Assembly: GCA_964020975.1 (NCBI GenBank)
Contig: OZ026622.1
Location: 89,560,962 to 89,624,961, forward strand
DNA: 64,000 bases
Direction of reading: 5' to 3'
Origin: Hermodice carunculata
Lineage: Eukaryota > Annelida > Polychaeta > Eunicida > Amphinomidae
Position numbers and translations under genes: made by a program
Notes under the pieces: generated by a model
The model's database searches: none
Seen by the model: the letters and a program-made list of their open reading frames with translations, nothing else
Told to the model about the DNA's origin: nothing
In this document: one piece after another, positions 41,291 through 54,132 of the stretch
How positions within the stretch are numbered: position 1 is the first letter of the stretch
Layout of the letters: the number at the start of each line of letters is the position of its first letter

Positions 41291-41491
41291 ATATTCCAAA
41301 TGTATCTTTGGGTAAACGAACAATTCACTGCCCCAAAACTCCAGCAGACAAGCGAGCTGATGTGGTTGTGGACGGAATACAAGGCAATCAATGTTTGTCT
41401 CTCAGTCAGTGTTGGCAGCCATGGTGGGTGGTGGATCTTCAAGGATTGTACAATGTAACTTTGGTCAACTTACACATGGACACGAGAACTA
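41291..41491 (+). CDS. Receptor gene module 2, FTP exon a
   Basis: The N-terminal half of the second FTP domain (67 residues): DIPNVSLGK, VVDG, then WWVVDLQGLYNVTLVNLHM. It is very close in layout to exon 18110 and to exon 51537. The acceptor is GTTTCAG. The donor GTACGT is slightly off consensus but gives phase 1 at exactly the equivalent position. A CLSLSQC pair replaces the single loop cysteine of module 1. Confidence 0.9.
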
Positions 41492-42040
41492 GTACGTAGA
41501 TTTATATATTGCATTTTGTACTGTGCCCAATCCTGTGGTCATCCTTATAAAGATAGCATTAACGTAGGGCCCACGACCATGTAGACAGCGTAATTTCATT
41601 AAACCCAGATCAGTGGGAAAAGTATGTTTAAGCGTCCGCCCCATGACACTATCAGACGATACAATGGGTTGGGTTCCATAGGCTTAACTGATTGGTTTCT
41701 TTGTTTTTAAAGCTTCATTGTCAGTCAGCTAAGCTTGTAAGGTAGATGTTCATCCGTCATCGATTCTGCCACCCATTCCAAATTCTACTATCTATCTCTT
41801 TTGAAAACAGTTTGGCCGTACTCTCCTAAAATTGGGTATATACCTTGGGCAACTGTGTATCAATCTTGGAAAATAAATCCTCCCATGTAACTCCTGGATT
41901 TCTTGTGATTTTTGGGTGTACGTTTTGGGGGACGGCTGGGGTTATCATGACAGGGACTCTGCTCTAAAATTGCTTCAAACTCGCATAGGGGCACTTCTAG
42001 ACATCGCTAGAGCTCCTTCCGTGCTACCTGTGACACTGAT

Positions 42041-42131
<91 letters not shown>
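42041..42131. repeat. (CAT)n microsatellite
   Basis: About 30 CAT/ATC triplets in the module 2 FTP intron. Poly-Ser and poly-Met frames are repeat products. Confidence 0.97.
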
Positions 42132-42132
<1 letters not shown>

Positions 42133-42866
42133 TGTTTGAAATATAAGAGTGTACCTGTATTCAATACGAACCAAACTGCTCACAATGTAGCCTTCCATTC
42201 GTACCTTTGGGCATGTCATGACATGTTGGTAAAAAAGTACCTTTACAAATGGCTGCGTCAGTGGTTTTCTGAATTAAAAGTTGGGCCACATTCTCTTGTA
42301 GTTTGATGATAATGTATCATGTGTGCGTTCGCTAAGCACATGCTGTACTGAATCGGTTTTAAGAAAATGGACACACCAGCATACAGACAGTGAAAATAAT
42401 ATTTTTGTAATTTCATCATTCAAAAGTAATATTTTAAATAAAATATAAAATGTGGATGATTAAAATAGGCGCCTTGTGTTGTCTTAAAGATTTAGATGAT
42501 GTAAGAAGTACAGTTGACCTGTTCGACACAAGCTGTCAAAATGTTCTACAAGTTACGAAAGGGATGATTTTGTATGGCAATGAGGTTTTACGAAACCACA
42601 AGATACAATGTATTCGCAGATATTCTTTGAACATACCACGAGATTTCCAATTAATTTACATGCTACGTACTTTTGTAGATTATTTCAAATTCCCAGTTGT
42701 TTCTGGGATGTAACATCTGCCTTAACCCCCCCCCCCCCCCAAACCGGCCGAAACCGGGTGGTGGTCAAATGTCGTCTGCTTCAGTGTTTTCAACTAATTT
42801 CAACGGTTATGAAAAACAATTGGACTGAGAAATGTACATGAGACTTTTCAAGATCACGTGCCCCAG

Positions 42867-42924
42867 GTCAACAGCTTTCCTTGGCATGGGTTGGGCCCAA
42901 CCCATGCCAAGGAAAGCTGTTGAC
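42867..42924. repeat. Perfect 58-bp palindrome
   Basis: Two 29-base arms, GTCAACAGCTTTCCTTGG and onward, are exact reverse complements with no spacer; the centre is GGGCCC. It lies in the module 2 FTP intron, about 200 bases before FTP exon b. Confidence 0.97.
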
Positions 42925-43119
42925 TCAGTCTTAATTCAAGGGGGAAGCTTGAATCATTTCGAATTCTTTGCCACAGGGACTAGCATCGGACATTGTACTC
43001 TTCCAATCGATTGCAAAAAGAGGTACGTCAGGCAGTCATGTCTCCAATGCATAACTATTTAGTGTAAAAAATAGCATCCGGCCACATGAATATGAAAACA
43101 CCCGCTTGTGTTTTTGCAG

Positions 43120-43350
43120 TGATTACAAATGCTACCATTCTGGTCGGAATAAATTGGGATTTCAATGGAAATCTTGGGTATTATGAAAGATTTGGCGAAG
43201 GAGACATTTGGCCTCGAGAGACTGCGACATGGCTTGTACCACTGAGATATCAGCGACACCAAATTGGTCGTTACGTCATTGTGACAACTGACGTCACAAA
43301 TGCCAGACTTGTATTATGCGAGGTTGAGGTATATGGGGAATGGGTAGGAA
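43120..43350 (+). CDS. Receptor gene module 2, FTP exon b
   Basis: The C-terminal half of the second FTP domain (77 residues), with HQIGRYVIVTTDV and LCEVEVYGEWVG. Unlike the module 1 and 3 copies, it lacks the internal cysteines between the start and the CEVEV strand. Acceptor TTTTTGCAG, donor GTGAGT, phase 1-1. Confidence 0.9.
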
Positions 43351-44867
43351 GTGAGTGGTATTTTACTAAATTGGAAACACAAATACTTATTTACGGTAAT
43401 TTTTTTTATCAGTCCCGGACTGTTTAAAAGCCAGCATAACGAACTTGTTACCTTTCTGCGGTATCACTTGTTTAAAAAACAAAAACAAAAAAAAACATCA
43501 GTGGTTTGTCGTTGGTATGTTTTCGCATCTAGATTGGCTTCCACTGGGACTGTTAGTTTTGCAAATTTTTATACATGATAGTGGAGTATTCATCTTCAAA
43601 ATACAGGTCTGATTTGTGCCTGACTACACTGTTCGACAGGGAAACATTTAGGATGTTCTGTTTGATATTTTTAATGTGTGGTGCCAATCATTTTTAAAAC
43701 ACTGGTCTTCATAGAGATCATGATGCAAACCTAGGTTCATGTTAGTCATGCCAGTGCAACTTTGGGCCTATTCCAACGTTCAGCCTGTCGGATCTTGCAT
43801 ATACAATTCATGATGATACTGTGCAAAAACACTCTTTATGTTCAACGTGGGCAGCTTCGCAGTGCGTTTGATGGCTGTTGATTTATGTCTCATGAAAGCA
43901 GTACGCTGTCTGCAATTATAGTGAAGGTTAAACCCATAAAACCATTTTAATTACTGTGATCACATTTTCAAGGTATCGTGAGTTTTTGCTTGGCCTGATC
44001 TTCTGTTTTGATGTATGCATGTCTATCGTGCTGTTTTTTGTGTCTAAATATTTATTACGGACGGTGAAATTACCTTGACATTGTAACTGTTATGACTAGG
44101 ATTCTCAAAAAATACTCTCTCGCCTTTGCACATTTTTGAGCGATACAAAGTTCAACTTTGCTGCTTTTGGGACTAATCAATTGAAAAGCAAACAAAATGT
44201 TAAAATACCTCGGTCCAGTTTAATGATGTGGCATAGTCATTTTTACAGACATGGCTATACTTTTATACGTATGAATATTATACTGCAGTGAAAGAGGAAT
44301 AGATTACAAGTCTGAAATTGAGTGTAACACGAAGAAAAATGGTTGACACGCCAGTAGCCTTAGACAGATGCTGTTAAAAGATCATGCTGTATACAAACAA
44401 CTGTTGATCAGTTCCCAGGTACAGAGAGTCTACCATATGTGTGTTTGGGAGGAGCCTTATGTAACTAATTTGAACTGTTTCAATTGATTGCTGCCATGGC
44501 AACTTCGGATCTGAATTAAGGATATAAAGAAGTATATTGTCATATGAGAACTGTGTTCCTACAAGGCACGCAATACTTTGGGTATCCTTAAAATACAATG
44601 TAGATTAACGATTCATTGAAAGGAGACTGCTGCAGATTGATTCATTGTGAAGTTAACACCCCTGGTGTAATCACACTGAATCCCTGATGCTTGTTAACAC
44701 AAATTTTGCTTCAGGTTCTTTCTTATTGCTGCGATATGGCATTGAGTTTGTCTAAATATCGACGCAAAATAAAGTTATGTGCATGTGGAAATATGTCGAA
44801 GAGAATCAGTTTTACTATCATGATGTGATTTTTATTACCATTGATCAAGTGCTCTTTTGTGATACAG
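43351..44867. other. Intron, nothing firm
   Basis: AT-rich intron sequence. No repeat family or coding segment is recognised. Confidence 0.5.
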
Positions 44868-45386
44868 ATCGATATGGCAAATCTCCTATTCCTCTTACAA
44901 AACCTTCCAGCCAGCCTCCGGCGCAGAGTTCGTTTGAAAGCGTGGTCATTTTACCAAACGTTACTCAGCAGATCAAGAGAAATGCGACGTCACTTGTGGG
45001 ATGGGCTCTATATCTCTCAAATTACTTTAGGGATAACGATGCAATCCTCCAAGTGTGGAGAAGAGCAAGTACAAGTGGGTCATATTTCTACTTCGTAGCT
45101 CAGACGGTGTTATCAACTATTAAATCAAACACTCGTTCGCATAACCAGTTGTACCTCGAGTACTTGCTTCCACACAACAAACAGATTACTTTGCAAACTG
45201 GTGACGTCATTGGTGTTGAATTTCCCCACAGAAACCAGCCAGTACTATTTACAAACGAGCCTTGCACAAATGAGTTTGTACAGGCAGAGATTTACAACAA
45301 GAGCGGAGTTTCGGTGTTCAATGTCAGGTCAAGCTCAGGAGAAAGTTGCAGAAGTTATGCGTTATCTGCCATAATACGCGTCTGTG
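44868..45386 (+). CDS. Receptor gene module 2, IWRP domain exon (unrecognised domain)
   Basis: The longest copy of the unknown domain (173 residues). Shared landmarks are LVGWALYLS, LQVWRRAS in place of IWRP, LQTGDVIGVEF, NQPVLFTNEPC and CRSYALSAIIRVC. The extra length lies before the first strand, in a Ser/Pro/Gln-rich lead (KPSSQPPAQSS), and in the loop after the WRR strand. Acceptor GATACAG, donor GTAAGC, phase 1-1. Only the three common cysteines are present, so none of the extra ones in module 1 is essential to the fold. Confidence 0.85.
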
Positions 45387-46140
45387 GTAAGCATACATAA
45401 CTGGAACTCAGCATTTTCAGTCACTTTTGATCAAATCCGCCATGGAAAAGTAGTAACGAATAGGTATAAGCCAAATACTCATCTCGGTTGAGCATGCTCA
45501 GTGAGGTGTGCCACAGGCCATTCGATACAAAAGTAACCCGCTTAACTTGATAGAAATATGCAGAGATAAAACAGAAAGCTTTGAAAATTATTGTTACAGA
45601 TGACTGCTCCATTAATTAAGAAGTTTGCTAGTGTTTGACATCATCTATAAGTTATTCTGTTTTAATATATCCGTGAAACTAGTTCACGAAATTGATAAAA
45701 ATGAAAAGTTTGATTTATATTTACTTGGGTAAAACTTACCAAGTTGAATGGAAAAAGGTGACTTCCTGTGTTGAATGACCTCTGACCTCAATCAGCCTGT
45801 GTCTGGGCTAGGTTGAAATAACGACTTGGCATATTTACTCTGGGCGATCATTATTAGTAATGTAGCGCATAATACATTTCTCTTAAATTATGTTTGAATT
45901 AAGAGATCTAATTTTCTTCAAAAATGTCTGTGGGTTGTGGTGACAAAAACGCTTCTAATATCATTCAGGGTGCACGGTAGTCTTCCTGGCACTGCTTAAA
46001 GAATATTTTCATGTACAATGATGCGCATTTAGAAGCCTAGTAATAGAGTTCCCTTTTTAAACATGATTGGCTGTATGTGAGAGCCAAAGGGTTGAATGTT
46101 TTGGTCCGGCCCCTGCAAACCATTTATTCGACTGTTGCAG

Positions 46141-46260
46141 CATGTACGCCTAACCCCTGCTACAATGGCGGTGTGTGTGAAGAGACGGCCTTCCAGCGTC
46201 CCTGCGACAGCGCCATCTGTCAATGTACGCCGGGACACACAGGAAAATTCTGCGAAACAG
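46141..46260 (+). CDS. Receptor gene module 2, 7-cysteine EGF exon
   Basis: EGF of 40 residues: CTPNPC, NGGVC, RPC, AICQC, GHTGKFC. It is the same length as its counterparts in modules 1 and 3 and has the same additional cysteine between C3 and C4. Acceptor TGTTGCAG, donor GTTTAA (weak at +3), phase 1-1. Confidence 0.9.
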
Positions 46261-46774
46261 GTTTAAGTGTTTAAGAGTGAGATGTAGAATTACAGATGTC
46301 CATATTAAAAAAATCCATTTCAGGGACCAGTAGTTCAGTCCTCCAGGGACACAAAATAAATAACAAAGAATACAGAAGAAGTTTCTTAATTCTGATGTGG
46401 GACAAATATCAAGATTGGCCATTTTTTCGGCTTATTTTAAATTTCAGATCATAGACTCCCCCTGATGAGGAGAGGCACATCACATCACTATAAACACAGC
46501 TCTTATGAATAATATAAATACGTTTTCTGTAAATTCTTTGTCATCATGTGCTTCTTCGGACAGGTATTGGAATGTTCTATAACCATCACATGGCCCTTTC
46601 TATGCTGTAGATTTTTATAAATGCCTTTGTTTGCCGAACTGACCAGGACCGTCGGACGTGTTAATATAATCAAGGCTTTCTGTATAGTTCAATATCAGTT
46701 TACCTTTGCAATACGAGACCTGCATATTAATTTCCACAACTACATACCTGATTGCCAAGTCTCGCTTGGTGAGA

Positions 46775-47110
46775 TATGGCGACATACGGGCAGATACCTG
46801 CGTGGACAAGCGGGATATCAATAATATTTTGGAAATACTGAATACGTATTGAAGGCAGATGGAAATCTTTGTTTAAATATGATTTGGAGAGTACCAGATG
46901 AATACTAGCTTGGCATTTGTGCACTTACATTTCTCGGAAAACGCTAATTTTGCTGGAAATGAGCATATGGTCCTGTCTGTTTCAGTGATGTGACCCGCAC
47001 GTTACCCGTGATCGCCAAGCATCAAACCCGTGCTGTGTGGCGGGAAATTGATATACCGGGCACAATTTATCTCGGTCATGTGCATCTGAGCATATGGTAT
47101 ACGGAGTTGT
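46775..47110 (+). repeat. Dispersed repeat, copy B
   Basis: Counterpart of 3945-4290, with the blocks listed there in the same order and strand. It is diverged and non-coding. It lies in the intron between the two EGF exons of module 2. Confidence 0.6.
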
Positions 47111-47372
47111 GCGCGGTACAAGTATAATAGACATTGACATGTTTCACTTAACACTCTGTGCAAATGAAATCTCCGTTTAGATTATATTCACCTTGTCGGC
47201 CCCCCCCCCCCCAAAAAATGAGAAAACTTTTGCATAGGTCTACTAACGTCATAAAAACAATTCCAATTTATTTAAATTTTGATTTGTACATTAAATTAAA
47301 CCATAACTGAATTTGGTAAATAAACATAAAAGGTTATCAGCATGCATTACGGCTATGTTAAACTCATTGCAG

Positions 47373-47525
47373 TTACTGACCCTTGCATATCACACCCCTG
47401 TCTTAATCAGGGCACATGCCACAATCTGGAGAACGGATTTACATGCAGCTGTACATCAGTTGCAGGCTATCATGAAAACAGAACTTATGGTTTCCATGGC
47501 GACATTTGTCAGTTCCAACACAATG
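47373..47525 (+). CDS. Receptor gene module 2, second EGF exon
   Basis: Six-cysteine EGF of 51 residues: DPCISHPC, NQGTC, ENGFTCSC, then a longer loop before the last cysteine (GDIC). It is nine residues longer than the module 1 counterpart, all of it between C5 and C6. Acceptor ATTGCAG, donor GTAAGC, phase 1-1. Confidence 0.9.
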
Positions 47526-47583
47526 GTAAGCAATTCTTACTTAATCTTCTCTCAAAAAGAAAAAGGAAAAGGAAAAGACAAAA

Positions 47584-47619
<36 letters not shown>

Positions 47620-48355
47620 GAGAAAGAAAAAGGACACGTCAACCAAACTTTTTTTCAAATGTTTTTGCTTTACCTATTTGAAAGCAAGAAAAAAAAAAAA
47701 CTTATTTTATAAATACGGGGTCAAAATTAATTAGCCCTTAAACCTGATGTTATGCAGCAAAAAACGTCGAGGTAAAAATCTGGCTCGTACGTTTCTCTGA
47801 AGAGTGTGTCGGCAGTGCAAATATTCAGTTGCTAGCTTGATTTATTTCAGATGTTAACGTTGTTTGCATGTTTATTTTATAGTCGAATTATTTTCATTGT
47901 TCTTTGAAGTAATATGATGTGTCCGGGGGAGCCATTCAAATGGAGAGAATGTTTTCTGTTTCCTGAAATATATAGTCAGTTTTTATAGAAGTTTGTCCCT
48001 CATGTTTAATGGTATCTTTCGTGACATTATTTAATCTCAAGTTTTCATCGTAGCGTAATTACAGTACAATACTTGCAAAGTGAATGGCGGTACATAAATT
48101 GGATGAAATGATTGTTCAAATAAGAAATGGCATATTGTTTTTTCTTCTGCAGTTTTATTTGGTGGAATACTGTGACACTATATCTTTTGGCGATGTGATT
48201 ATTTCATATTGCATTCAGGTTGTATCATCCTGTACAGACAGACAACTGCCCAGTTAACAATTTTCGCTTCATGCGAGAATCACTTTTCAGTTGCGTTGAT
48301 ACCGCATTGAAGAATTATTGTGTTTTTATGTTGTAACGACTATGCTGAGACGCAT

Positions 48356-48419
<64 letters not shown>

Positions 48420-50233
48420 AATTATGCTGTCCAATTATGAAGCAGGTCAAAGCTAAACTGAAAGTATGACCTGTTGTGCTTGGCCAGCGGATTCAAGTAA
48501 GGGTTAATACACGTTTGCTGATACTAGCCCAAATGGCCAGAATGATGAAAAGTTAATGTCCACCCAATATAATAATTGTAGCCGAAACCAGTCAAGACAG
48601 TGTGCCGCAGGCCAACATCCCTTCTTGGTGCCGGTTTTGTGCTTTGTACGTCAATGATGTAGTTTGCTTAGTCTGAAAACAAGTTTCCTACGAAAAGGAA
48701 TAAGGCGTGACTGGTACAAAGAGAGCAAGATTTTGTACTGGTGGTCAGGGAAGAGTTTATAATACGTAGGAGTCATGTGGTCTGATTTCCGAACTCCTGT
48801 GACAATTCTAGCTGTAGCTTTTTTGCACTCAAGGGGATATCATAGTTGGTATGATTTTGGTCTAGAGCTGTGTATTCCCATTAGTTTGTATGTTAAAGCA
48901 ACCTTAAATAAACAAGTCCCTTATGTAGCTGTGCTTATATGATTTTTGTGAGGTATTTAGTTATGAATTTAGACTTACTGTCTGAAATTTGGTGTTTCTA
49001 TGTGCAGTAGTTTTCAAGTTTTTAAGTTGCAAGGTACAATGTGAGGTAATGGGAATAAACAATTCTAGCCCTCCACTGACTGCAGTGCCCTCATTTAGGC
49101 AGTTCTTGAACCTTCTGTTCTAGCCCTTGCCTATTGCATTGGTGCATACATATCTTCGCTCAAAATCGAACGATGCTGTGCCATCTAGCGTTAGGGAACG
49201 AAAGTATAGTATCGACTAATTTGTATCGCGCCATCTGGCGTCAAATTGGTACAAACGTAACCAAACTGGTTTTGTTAGACATAATCTGATTGGTACAGCC
49301 GCATTCATATCGCATACACCGATTGGTCTCAGAAAAAAAGACACAAAGAGCGTGTGATTCGAAAAGTACACTGGTGTCAGACTCTGCAAGGGGTAGCTGT
49401 CTGAGTCTGTCATCAGGTAAATTGAATCACCACTTTGTTCCTGTGGTATCCAGGCTTACGACAGTTTTCATTATTTCTCCCAGTGGCAAAAATATGTTAC
49501 GGCGAGAGATGAACTCCAAACTAAAATAAAGCCCCTTGCAGAATTCAATTTAAAAACTGCACTTTTTGGATTGCCAACAAAAGAAATTCTGAAAATCGGG
49601 ATATATTCAAAGCAGTTCACAAATATATCAGAACCACTGGAGGATTCAGCGTTTAGCTGTCCTAGTGTCCGGTTGTAGCTGTGCCAGCATAATTACATAC
49701 ATAATTAGACGCAAGATATTTTTTTTTTTTACAGAGAAAGGTCCACTTTATCTGTACTTATTGTTACCTCCTATTATTATGTATTTACGGAAATAGCGCC
49801 CTCCCATTTCCTTACTCTCTCCCCTTTTCCCATCATATTTGTTATGTCCTATGCGTTTCTCTATTGGTTATCTAGATGTTATCCATTTTTTGTTTTATTG
49901 GAAATTCATGTAAAAGAGACGTCATGTGGGTATTGTGCCTGTTGGCCAATTGTTTTTGCAAATAGAATATGTTTAAAACCAAATCTGCAGCAATATTAAT
50001 AACAAAAATTTACTCGATAATGAAAACATCTAGGCACAATAATGCCAGAACTGAAAAACAAACACGTGAACATAGTCGTAAAGTTTTTAAAACATAAAGC
50101 GCACTGAGCGTAAAAGGGTCGTTTTCATCATGGTTTAAGACCTGAAAAGTGAATAGTATTTACACGACCCAAACAATACTAAGTGTGCAACCAAAAATGA
50201 ATAACTTCACATAAAGTTTCATCTCCCTTTCAG
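47526..50233. other. Intron between modules 2 and 3, microsatellites only
   Basis: (GA)n at about 47590-47614 and (GT)n at about 48357-48416. I recognise no exon or transposon protein. This is the longest inter-module intron in the window; the module 1-2 junction intron is only 325 bases. Confidence 0.5.
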
Positions 50234-50410
50234 TTTCTGAAATAAGAACAAGTAGCGGTGTTAATTGCACGTTTCCTTTCCAATATGACGGCAAACTGTA
50301 TTACAACTGTATAGTGGCTACATATTCATCAATTGCTGCTGCCAGTCAACCCTGGTGCTCCACTGTACATGTCTTCGATGAAAGCCACGTGGGTTTTTGT
50401 GTTCTGGCAG
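50234..50410 (+). CDS. Receptor gene module 3, FN2 exon
   Basis: FN2 domain of 59 residues: VSEIRTS, CTFPFQYDGK, YYNC, PWCST and GFC. It has the best fit of the three to the FN2 pattern around CxFPFxY...YxxC, with a shorter N-terminal lead than module 2. Acceptor TTTCAG, donor GTTTGT, phase 1-1. Confidence 0.9.
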
Positions 50411-50479
50411 GTTTGTATGATAAACGGAAACATGACGCAATTAAAATTGAAAAGGGATTTATCGTATCCTATATCTTTG

Positions 50480-50930
50480 AAAAACGGCTCAAGACAAAGA
50501 TGTCTCCTGAGTCCCACACTATTTCCCATCTTTACAAATGATATCCCTTTGTGAAAATTATTACAGAAGCATTAGTTGTCGATTTTACGTCGATGACTTT
50601 TTTACCTTAAAATGACGACGGACTGCGAAAATATTGTACATAATTGAACAGAGCACTTAAAGTAAAATTCAAAAGTAATAATCTTTTATAAAACCAGTAG
50701 CAAAAAGAAACGCATTGGGTAACGAGACACTTGAAATAACTGCAAAATATGGTAATCTGTGCTTAGAAATTAAAATAGATGTTTTTTTCTGGAATTCCTT
50801 AGAAATGCGCAGCAATAAAGCAATGGAAGCTTTTGGCAGATTAAAAAGATTGTCATACTTTAAAAAATATTATTCCGAGAGTTATATACTATTCTTGGAA
50901 ATGACCGATATTTTTCCCATATTTCCCCCC
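50480..50930 (+). mobile_element. Very degenerate LINE RT fragment
   Basis: A short stretch encodes GSRQRCLLSPTLFPIFTNDIP, a variant of the LINE RT block normally reading like 'GxRQGCxLSPxLFxxFxNDIP'. It is followed in other frames by a section resembling the region before the thumb (SNKAMEAFGRLKRL at about 50810-50851). It lies just inside the intron after FN2 of module 3. No ends are discernible. Confidence 0.6.
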
Positions 50931-51339
50931 TAAATGACTCAGTTTTCTTTAAAAAAATTCGTAATGAATTTGGATGATATTTGAAAAAAAAACTTGGTGG
51001 AAACGCGTTTTTCAATTGTTGTTAAAAGGATTTTTGAAACTCGAGTTCTTACTTTTTTTTTTTTTTTTTGTAGATAATATTTGCTATATATGTATTGATT
51101 TGAGTTTCGAATTCCTGTGATACACCGCTAAATGAAATGTATTTGTATTTGCATATTTTGTAAAAATCACAACGCTTGTTGAATGTAGCAAATGAAGTTA
51201 ATTGTATCCAAATATGAACATTTATTGTCTTCAAGTGTAAACTGTTGTGTATTTATCGTATGGAACACTGAGTCCTGTTCCTTTAAACAGGAAGATGCAT
51301 GGACCAGAAGTTGATCTTAACAATTAACATTGAAACTAC

Positions 51340-51425
51340 ATACATACATACATACATACATACAAACATACATACATACATACATACATACATACATACA
51401 TACATACATACATACATACATGCAC
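51340..51425. repeat. (CATA)n microsatellite
   Basis: CATA units about 110 bases before FTP exon a of module 3. Confidence 0.97.
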
Positions 51426-51536
51426 ATACTGCATACATACAAACACAGACACGCACGCACGCACGCACCCACATCCTACGGAATACAAATATTTTGAGGC
51501 GTTCAGAGTGCATAGTCTTGTGTGAAACGGTTGCAG

Positions 51537-51728
51537 ATATTCCTAACATAGCACTTGGGAAGCCTGCCACCATGAGTTCTGCTTTGTATGAGACTGCAAA
51601 GTTTGTCACTGACGGCATATCAGTTTGCAACAATTCTTTGCCACATGAAAGAAATCCGTGGTTTGCGGTAGATTTAAAAGGCATATACCGAATTACTGCC
51701 GTGCGAATTACTGGTAGTTGGACAGATG
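51537..51728 (+). CDS. Receptor gene module 3, FTP exon a
   Basis: N-terminal half of the third FTP domain (64 residues): DIPNIALGKPATMSS, VTDG, then WFAVDLKGIYRITAVRITG. This copy is closest to a typical F5/8C/FTP consensus, including the LGKPATMSS start. Acceptor GTTGCAG, donor GTGAGT, phase 1-1. Confidence 0.92.
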
Positions 51729-52279
51729 GTGAGTGCCTAACATGTTACTATGTCAGATTAGTATTTGAACTGTGTTACAAGTCCATATTCTATGTAGCTT
51801 TTTGGTAACTTTCTGTCTATAGAAATATACCTTTGATAGGCACCTAACAAATTTTCATTCAATAATTGTAAACAGGACAAATGACCTATGCAGGGTAAAA
51901 TACGAGCACATAAAATGATCTTGTCTTCGTGACAGTTTTTGGTGACTTCGGGCATTGGGGGTAAATAATACGGTCTTTTAAGTCAAAACAATTTTAACAT
52001 TTGGACTGAAACAAAGAATTGTTTGGCATTTTTATAGATCCATCTTATATTATCTATGTATATACGTACACATGAAAAAAAATTATTGACAAATTTAAAA
52101 AGATCGACAGTAAACATGTCTTCAGCACCAGAGCGAACGTTTATCTTGCTTTGTTAACTAATCTTTACATAACGGAATTAAGAAGAATGTTTTTGACTTG
52201 GATTTAAATTTGATGAAAGAAACCCAACAAAACCAACTTCCGCATGATAATTCGAATAGTTTCCTTTGTCTCTCTTCAG

Positions 52280-52501
52280 CTGCGTCTTTTGGCTTATCAA
52301 TTCATGTTGGCTGGAACCGCTCGCTGGCTGACTCCTTGCCCTGCACACAGGATATTAACCCCATGCTACTTGGCAAACCAAAAAAATATTTCTGCCACGA
52401 CACTTTTGGCCAGTTTGTCATCATCGAACCGACGCTAGAACTTCAAATGAACGAACGGCTAATTATATGCGAGTGTGAAGTATTTGGAACCTGGCTCGGT
52501 G
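52280..52501 (+). CDS. Receptor gene module 3, FTP exon b
   Basis: C-terminal half of the third FTP domain (74 residues): LPCTQDI, YFCHDTFGQFVIIEP, then ICECEVFGTWLG. The loop cysteine pair matches that of module 1. Acceptor CTCTTCAG, donor GTAAGC, phase 1-1. The FTP intron of this module is only 551 bases, compared with 11.1 kb in module 1. Confidence 0.92.
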
Positions 52502-52534
52502 GTAAGCAAGCATGCAAGGCTTTTGTAGCCACAA

Positions 52535-52720
52535 TACAGTTGCCCCTGTCTTGAGAGACCGCTCGAATGAAATACCCCCATGTCGTGGGAGACCACCTTT
52601 TCAGAATACTTTGTTCAGCTCTTTTCAGTTTATGTATACCTTCTATGAGAGACCACCTCTCTTGAGAGACCATATTTTGGTCATCCCTAGTGGTGGTCTT
52701 TCAAGAGAGGTTTCATTGTA
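52535..52720. mobile_element. MITE, 186 bp, with ~26-bp inverted ends
   Basis: The ends TACAGTTGCCCCTGTCTTG and (reversed) TACAATGAAACCTCTCTTG are similar inverted repeats, both leading into AGAGACC/AAGACC. The inside is made of further GAGAGACCACC copies. A partial relative lies at about 61708-61735. It begins only 33 bases after a splice donor. Confidence 0.7.
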
Positions 52721-52832
52721 AATTAGGTCTGAAATTTGCGAGCTGATGAAAATGGAAAAGCCGATAAATGTAGAGTAGTGCGCAAGGAGCCAAACCGAAA
52801 CCTTATGACAAATATGTCACACGCTTATAATG

Positions 52833-54132
52833 TACGAGGGTGGGTGAAAATTCTAAGCCTAAGTGGAATATCTCAATCAGATTCAAACAAACTTTTGCCA
52901 CCAACAAGTGCAATCATTTATGAATCATAGACATAAGAACTGCAACTGTACTGTGGTCAGTGTCTTCGTACCAGACTATCTTGTGAACCTACACATTGAA
53001 ATCACCAGAAATGGACAAAACTGGCTACAGGGCAGTCATCAAGTACATGCAACTGAAAGGGCTAACTCCAACACATATGCATGCCGACATAGACTCCACT
53101 TTAGGGGATGATGCCCGTTCCTTTTCCACTGTTAACAAGTGGGCTGCGGAAGTCAAGCGTGGCAGAGAGAGCCTTGACGATGACGAAGGTCCAGGAAGGC
53201 CTTCAACAGTGACCATTCCCGAGAACATTACCTGGGTGCATGGCATAGTGATGGCTGATCGACGATTGGAAACTAGACATAGTGCCAGTGTTGTGAGCAT
53301 CTCTCATGAGAGAGCTGAGCACATTATCACCAAGGTGTTGGGAATGACAAACGTTTCTGCAAGACGGGTAGCAATTTGAAAGCTTTTGATAGCAGATCAA
53401 AAACGTGTCAAAATCCGGGCATCCCCTGACAATTTATGACTCTTCGAAGCAGATCCTAATGATTTATTGGGCCCAGCTTGTAACCATGGCTGAGACCCGT
53501 ATTCACCACTTTGAACCAGAAACCAAAATTCAGTGTAAGCACTGGAAGCATCCAGGATCCCCACCACCCCCAAAACGCCAAGTCGCTTCCTTCTGCTGGA
53601 AAGGTGACAGCTTCAGTCTTTTGGGATTCCAAGGGTATTCTGCTGATTGACAATGTTGAAAAAGGCCAGACTACCAATGGAAGACATTATGCTGACCTAC
53701 TGAGACAGTTGCGTGAAGCTGTCAAAGCTAGGCAACGGGGAATGCTCCCTGAGGAGTCCTGTTCTACCAAGACAATGCTCCTGTTCTCAATTGGTGGTCG
53801 CCATGTCAGCGATCCATGATAGTGGCTTCGAACTCATTGACCATCCCCTTCATCGACCCGATTTAGCCCCGTCAGACTTCCACCTCTTTCCCAAAATGAT
53901 AAAGGAACTACCCAGTCACCATTTTTCTGATGGAGATGACGTCATTTCCGCTGTGAATGAATTTTTTAGGGTGGCTGAAGAAAATGTTTTGGTGACTGGC
54001 ATCCAGGCTTTGCAGCATTGCTGGCAAAAGTGTGTAAAGCTGGAAGGGGACTATGTAGAGAATAAATGAAAACCATCAACTATGTACGGGTGTTTCACAA
54101 CTAGACTTAGATCTTTTCTGCCAGCCATCGTA
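52833..54132 (+). mobile_element. Mariner transposon, decayed
   Basis: The element is about 1.3 kb, the usual mariner size, flanked by TA (52833-52834 and 54131-54132). Its imperfect inverted ends begin CGAGGGTGGGTGAAAA and CGATGGCTGGCAGAAA. The plus strand encodes a mariner transposase: an N-terminal DNA-binding part from about 53011 (YMQLKGLTPTHMHADI, DDEGPGRPS), then ITKVLGMTNVSARRV, IHHFEPETK, SVFWDSKGILLID, QDNAPV and PDLAPSDFHLFP, ending VKLEGDYVENK at 54069. The first catalytic Asp of the normal DETW box is Ala (MAETR, about 53486-53500). Later blocks fall in three frames, so it is inactive. Confidence 0.92.
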
